Source: an uncultured Bacilli bacterium
GTDB lineage: Bacteria; Bacillota_I; Bacilli_A; RF39; UBA660
Direction of reading: 5' to 3'
Assembly: GCA_944327425.1 (NCBI GenBank)
Contig: CALVHJ010000057.1
Coordinates: forward strand, 1 to 9,110
Length of the DNA stretch: 9,110 bases
Part shown: one piece after another, positions 6,694 to 9,110 of the stretch
Layout of the letters: every line of letters begins with the position of its first letter
Position numbering within the stretch: position 1 is the first letter of the stretch
Position numbers and translations under genes: made by a program
Notes under the pieces: generated by a model
Databases searched by the model: none
Told to the model about the DNA's origin: nothing
Seen by the model: only the letters and a program-made list of their open reading frames with translations

Positions 6694-6722
6694 ATTATAT
6701 TATAATTTCCAAATATTGTCAA
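6694..6722 (-). promoter_or_regulatory. Full-consensus promoter of agrA-agrC
   Basis: The minus strand has TTGACA (6717-6722), exactly 17 bp, then TATAAT (6694-6699). Both hexamers are perfect sigma-A consensus, the best promoter in the window. The start would be near 6687, leaving about 53 nt before the chosen agrA ATG. The first two T of the -35 are also part of the U-tract of the upstream gene's terminator. Confidence 0.88.
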
Positions 6723-6754
6723 AAAAAATATGATGTTAAACACCATATTTTTTT
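6721..6754 (-). terminator. Terminator of the spoIIID operon, containing a stop codon
   Basis: On the minus strand ATATGGTG and CATCATAT pair with one G-U. They are extended by A-runs against T-runs, and the stem ends in eight T. The loop is TTTAA and holds the TAA stop of the upstream 187-residue protein. It closes the sporulation operon directly before the agrA promoter. Confidence 0.82.
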
Positions 6755-7299
6755 ACTTGTAGTAAACTATCCGTAATATAATTTTGATAATTATCAACAT
6801 AATACAAACTTAATATTTTAGATTTCATATTTAAAATATTATCATTAGAACCAAATAAAACAATATAATCACGATAATAATCTTTAAAATATTCTATCAT
6901 TTTTAAAATATCTTTAAAATAATCCAATCTAATAACTATTGGATTATCTAAATAATAAACCATATAATCCTTAAAAACACCTATATAAGTATAATTATTA
7001 TCTAATATTTTTCTAATATCCCAAAATATCACTTTAATAAACCCCAGTTCAATAAACATTGTATCCAAAAAAAACATATCTCTTTCATTAAAATAAACAT
7101 CTTTTACAACATATATCTTATCACCAAAAAGCTTACTTTTTATTTTCTCTTTTTTTAATATATCTAAAAAACTTTCCATAAAATTTAATCTATCCACTAC
7201 TAAACCATTTTTTATACTCTCTAATTTCTTAGTTATTACCCTACCATTATATAAAATATTAATTTTATCATCACAAAAATATAAAACTAATTCCCTCAT
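6736..7299 (-). CDS. Uncharacterised protein, possible degenerate MreB/Mbl-like actin fold
   Basis: This is a 187-residue protein very rich in Tyr, Phe, Ile and Lys, with no signal peptide or membrane helix. I do not recognise it with confidence. Its layout suggests a reduced bacterial actin. It has a leading strand pair (LVLYFCDDKINILYNGRVI), then KNGLVVD near 30-36 where MreB has a DGVIAD motif. FGDKIYVVKD...LGFIKVIFWD (59-94) resembles the domain Ia strand-helix-strand. YTYIGVFKDYMVYYLDN (103-119) lies where the phosphate-2 loop DIGGGTT would be. YIVLFGSNDNI...ITDSLLQVKKYGV (145-187) lies where the adenosine loop and final helix would be. The glycine-rich nucleotide loops are gone and domain II seems missing (MreB is about 335 residues). 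The gene starts 6 nt after spoIIID, with its ribosome site (AAGGGTGAAG) inside the spoIIID stop. In many Firmicutes mbl follows spoIIID, which supports the idea. It is probably expressed with spoIIID during sporulation. Confidence 0.85.
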   Translation of the reverse strand: MRELVLYFCDDKINILYNGRVITKKLESIKNGLVVDRLNFMESFLDILKKEKIKSKLFGDKIYVVKDVYFNERDMFFLDTMFIELGFIKVIFWDIRKILDNNYTYIGVFKDYMVYYLDNPIVIRLDYFKDILKMIEYFKDYYRDYIVLFGSNDNILNMKSKILSLYYVDNYQNYITDSLLQVKKYGV

Positions 7300-7305
7300 T
7301 ACTCT

Positions 7306-7542
7306 TCACCCTTTAAACGCATACTTAATTCTTGTAGCCTCTCCCCCTTTAATATGCTTATTCTTATTATGCTCAAAGAAAATCTTTTTAATCTTCAAAT
7401 AAAGATCATAATCAATTTTCTTTAACCCTATATTCATATGTCTATGTAAAACACTTTTAGAAACACCCAAATCTATCGCTGCTTCTCTAATTGTTTTATT
7501 GGTTTGTAATATATAATTAGCTTCTTTAATTACATTTATCAA
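7306..7542 (-). CDS. spoIIID: Stage III sporulation transcriptional regulator SpoIIID
   Basis: This is a small mother-cell DNA-binding protein that activates or represses many sigma-E genes and helps set up sigma-K. The 78 residues are slightly shorter than B. subtilis SpoIIID (93), mainly at the ends. A helix-turn-helix spans about 15-38 (KTIREAAIDLGVSKSVLHRHM). The family signature HIKGGEATRIKY near 63-74 matches the C-terminal basic DNA-contact segment. The start is TTG at 7542: an in-frame TAA stands directly before it and GGGGTGG lies 8 nt upstream. That ribosome site is also the 3' arm of a terminator-like hairpin after spoIIQ, and a sigma-E-like promoter overlaps the same hairpin. The next gene follows after 6 nt and is probably co-transcribed. 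The assignment is firm. Confidence 0.95.
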   Translation of the reverse strand: MINVIKEANYILQTNKTIREAAIDLGVSKSVLHRHMNIGLKKIDYDLYLKIKKIFFEHNKNKHIKGGEATRIKYAFKG

Positions 7543-7544
7543 TT

Positions 7545-7583
7545 AAAAAACCACCCCATAAATTCTATGTATAAAAGTGGTTT
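7545..7583 (-). terminator. Terminator-like hairpin after spoIIQ that includes the spoIIID ribosome site
   Basis: On the minus strand AAACCAC (7577-7583) pairs perfectly with GTGGTTT (7548-7554), extended by U-G pairs. An inner CATA/TATG mini-stem sits in the loop, and six T follow, three of which are in the stem. The 5' arm begins 6 nt after the spoIIQ stop. The 3' arm contains GGGGTGG, the only ribosome site for spoIIID. Read-through from spoIIQ would be terminated or translationally blocked. Confidence 0.65.
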
Positions 7584-7590
7584 ATTATGC
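7562..7590 (-). promoter_or_regulatory. Candidate sigma-E promoter of spoIIID
   Basis: The minus strand has GCATAAT (7584-7590), a 14-bp spacer and CATAGAAT (7562-7569). Against the B. subtilis sigma-E consensus KMATATT-N13/14-CATACAMT this is 6 of 7 plus 7 of 8 matches at correct spacing. spoIIID is sigma-E-dependent in B. subtilis. Transcription would start near 7556, inside the hairpin's 3' side, so the hairpin could not form and the ribosome site would be free, though near the 5' end. This is inferred from sequence only. Confidence 0.5.
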
Positions 7591-8216
7591 TACTCTAGTG
7601 TTGTAACATCCATACTATAAAAATCTTCAGGATTAATTAATGTTCCATTATAATATACTTCAAAAAGTAAATTACTAGAGCTATCGGTAATATTATTTTC
7701 GCCAGATACACCTATTAAATCTCCTTGACTCAAAACTTCGCCAACTTTGACATTAATCTCACCTAAACTATAGTAAATAGTTCGCAAATTAGGAGTATTT
7801 TCTATTTCCACAACATTACCTAAAATATTATCTTCTTTAATATTTAAAACTGTTCCTCCTAAAACTGCCACACAATCAAATACTTGGTCATCTTGATATA
7901 ATACTCCCGTATTTTTCATATAAGTATTTTCAAAATAAATAAGCGATTGTTGTTGTTCTTCTATAGTCCCATCTACATCATAAAAATAAGTCTTAATTCT
8001 AACACTATCACTAGTATAAGGTCTAACAATTTGTTTATCTTCCTCTAAAGTTTCTACAACCGGCATACTAATATCTTTAAGTACATTTACTGAATAAAGA
8101 TAACTCGGATTAACTTGCATTAAACTACTAACTAAACTCACAGCTCCAAATATAACAATTAATACTATTACATACAATGTTGGTAATACATACCCTTTTA
8201 ATTTCCTATGCTTCAA
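7590..8216 (-). CDS. spoIIQ: SpoIIQ-like stage II sporulation protein with inactive LytM domain
   Basis: This is a membrane-anchored LytM/M23-fold protein. In other endospore formers SpoIIQ is made in the forespore and binds SpoIIIAH from the mother cell, forming the intercellular channel and holding the engulfing membrane. It has 208 residues: a short basic N-terminus, one membrane helix (about 9-32), then an extracytoplasmic LytM domain (about 92-200). The fold is recognisable in GGTVLNI, VVEIEN, IYYSLGEINVKVGEVLSQGDLIGVSG and LLFEVYYNG. All expected metal ligands are replaced: KNTGVLY at 101-107 for the H-x(3)-D motif, Ser150 for the His of Y-x-HL, and Asn182/Leu184 for HxH. It cannot be an active peptidase. 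The start is TTG with AAGGTGATT ahead. It lies 50 nt after spoIID, an arrangement common in this phylum. Identification rests on fold plus neighbours. Confidence 0.88.
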   Translation of the reverse strand: MKHRKLKGYVLPTLYVIVLIVIFGAVSLVSSLMQVNPSYLYSVNVLKDISMPVVETLEEDKQIVRPYTSDSVRIKTYFYDVDGTIEEQQQSLIYFENTYMKNTGVLYQDDQVFDCVAVLGGTVLNIKEDNILGNVVEIENTPNLRTIYYSLGEINVKVGEVLSQGDLIGVSGENNITDSSSNLLFEVYYNGTLINPEDFYSMDVTTLE

Positions 8217-8266
8217 CTTAAATCACCTTTCCTACTATTAAGTTGAGCAAATCTTTTTATTTTATA

Positions 8267-9110
8267 CTAAATTTTAACAATTTCTGTATCTTGATAAAAA
8301 TATTTTAATATATCTTGATAATTATAGCCATTTTGAGCCATCCCCAAAGCTCCATACTGACTCATCCCAACCCCATGCCCAAACCCTAAAGTTGTAATAC
8401 TTACATTATCACCATTTACATTTATAGTAAAATCAGTCGACTTTAAACTTAACTTATTAAAAACTTCTCGACCCGTAAACACCGTATTATTTATCGTTAT
8501 TTCTCTAACATAATTATTATCAGCCCTTATTATATTACTAATATTAATACTATCACAAGTTATTCCTAATTTATCACAAAACTTATCTTTACTAAGCGTA
8601 TATGTAGAAGTATAAGATTTATAATTTTTATCCCAAGGAGACTCAACACTAACGAGATAATCTTTATCCTCATTAAAAACAGTTAAAGCATCATCAGTAT
8701 AACCATTAGATATAGCAAAATAATATGTAGAAGCCACTTTATCATTATAAGTAAGAATTTCTCCTTTCGTACTATCTACAGCTTCTTTAACTCGATTATA
8801 ATAATATTCAAACTGACTCCCCCATTTTTCCTTCATATCATTAATTGTAATATATACTTGATCACTTATATTGGTACTAAGTACATAATCATCAATTGAA
8901 TTCATTTTATAAAGAGCAAAGGTTCTTGATGCTACTGCTTGAGCCTTTAAAGCCTCAAAATCAAATGAGGCCGGCATTTCTCCCGCTACTACTCCTACAA
9001 CATACTCTTCTAAATCCATTAAAAAAGCATCACTTTTATCTTTATTATAACTAAGAGCTACTTGTATAGCTTCTTCTTCATCCTCTTTTATCATATTATT
9101 AATATCTTTA
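8267..9110 (-). CDS. spoIID: SpoIID peptidoglycan lytic transglycosylase (5' end outside window)
   Basis: This enzyme cleaves glycan strands (with SpoIIM and SpoIIP in the DMP complex) so that the mother-cell membrane can move around the forespore. At least 280 residues are present and the N-terminus is missing: the frame is open to the window edge. The Met at 9094 has no ribosome site and the usual N-terminal membrane anchor has not yet appeared. Counting from that Met, visible family motifs are LEEYVVGVVAGEMPASF (28-44, where Glu39 corresponds to the catalytic Glu), ALKAQAVASRTFAL (48-61), ISNGYTDDA (128-136) and the C-terminal GFGHGVGMSQYGALGMA (237-253). It is the first visible gene of the sporulation block; spoIIQ follows after 50 nt. 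B. subtilis SpoIID is about 343 residues, so roughly 50-60 are missing. Confidence 0.95.
   Translation of the reverse strand, partial: KDINNMIKEDEEEAIQVALSYNKDKSDAFLMDLEEYVVGVVAGEMPASFDFEALKAQAVASRTFALYKMNSIDDYVLSTNISDQVYITINDMKEKWGSQFEYYYNRVKEAVDSTKGEILTYNDKVASTYYFAISNGYTDDALTVFNEDKDYLVSVESPWDKNYKSYTSTYTLSKDKFCDKLGITCDSINISNIIRADNNYVREITINNTVFTGREVFNKLSLKSTDFTINVNGDNVSITTLGFGHGVGMSQYGALGMAQNGYNYQDILKYFYQDTEIVKI

Noticed and set aside
7306..7542. Mollicutes-type code with TGA as Trp
   Set aside because: TGA ends spoIIID and the response regulator exactly where the families end, and Trp residues use TGG.
8217..8266. A sigma-F or sigma-G promoter ahead of spoIIQ
   Set aside because: A GTATA lies near the spoIID stop, but no acceptable sigma-F or sigma-G -10 follows at the right distance. 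Only a clear ribosome site before the TTG start is supported.
1..9110. CRISPR arrays, insertion sequences, tRNA/rRNA genes, integration repeats
   Set aside because: I saw no regularly spaced repeats, transposase motifs, cloverleaf or rRNA-like sequence, or flanking duplications. The short repeats present are explained as terminators or candidate operators.

Overview
The window comes from a very AT-rich, spore-forming Bacillota genome. It most resembles the small-genome, gut-type Bacilli lineages near Erysipelotrichia, RF39 and Mollicutes, but this placement is an inference from gene content and composition. TGA acts as a stop codon (it ends the response regulator and spoIIID) and Trp is always TGG, so the code is the ordinary bacterial one and not the Mycoplasma code. 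Three sporulation genes (spoIID, spoIIQ, spoIIID) show that the organism, or its recent ancestor, makes endospores.

Layout. (1) Positions 1-3640 hold a housekeeping block read leftward: a csp-type cold-shock protein, hpf (long ribosome hibernation factor) and secA. Each has its own promoter. csp and hpf end in clear intrinsic terminators. The hpf-secA order is the usual Firmicutes arrangement. (2) Positions 3740-6720 hold an agr-type peptide quorum-sensing system arranged unusually. agrB and a very small agrD run rightward. A LytTR response regulator and an AgrC-like sensor kinase run leftward and converge on agrBD, meeting at one bidirectional terminator. In the kinase/regulator pair the regulator gene comes first and overlaps the kinase gene by 8 nt. 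(3) Positions 6721-9110 hold a sporulation block read leftward: spoIID (cut by the window edge), spoIIQ, spoIIID, and a 187-residue protein. That last protein sits where many Firmicutes carry mbl/mreB after spoIIID, and it looks like a shrunken, nucleotide-site-less actin-fold relative.

How the genes work together. By analogy with staphylococcal and clostridial agr, AgrB would cleave and cyclise AgrD, the exported peptide would be sensed by the membrane kinase, and the LytTR regulator would activate agrBD. Two things stand out. AgrD has no Cys or Ser at the ring-forming position: a Thr is there, and its only Cys lies in the AgrB-recognition tail. A 21-bp-period direct repeat also lies just upstream of the weak agrBD promoter, where a LytTR operator would be expected. 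In the sporulation block, SpoIIQ has lost all LytM metal ligands and would be structural only. The spoIIQ-spoIIID junction holds a terminator-like hairpin that would hide the spoIIID Shine-Dalgarno, while a sigma-E-like promoter sits inside the hairpin so that its own transcript would escape it.

No RNA genes, CRISPR arrays, insertion sequences or integration scars were seen.
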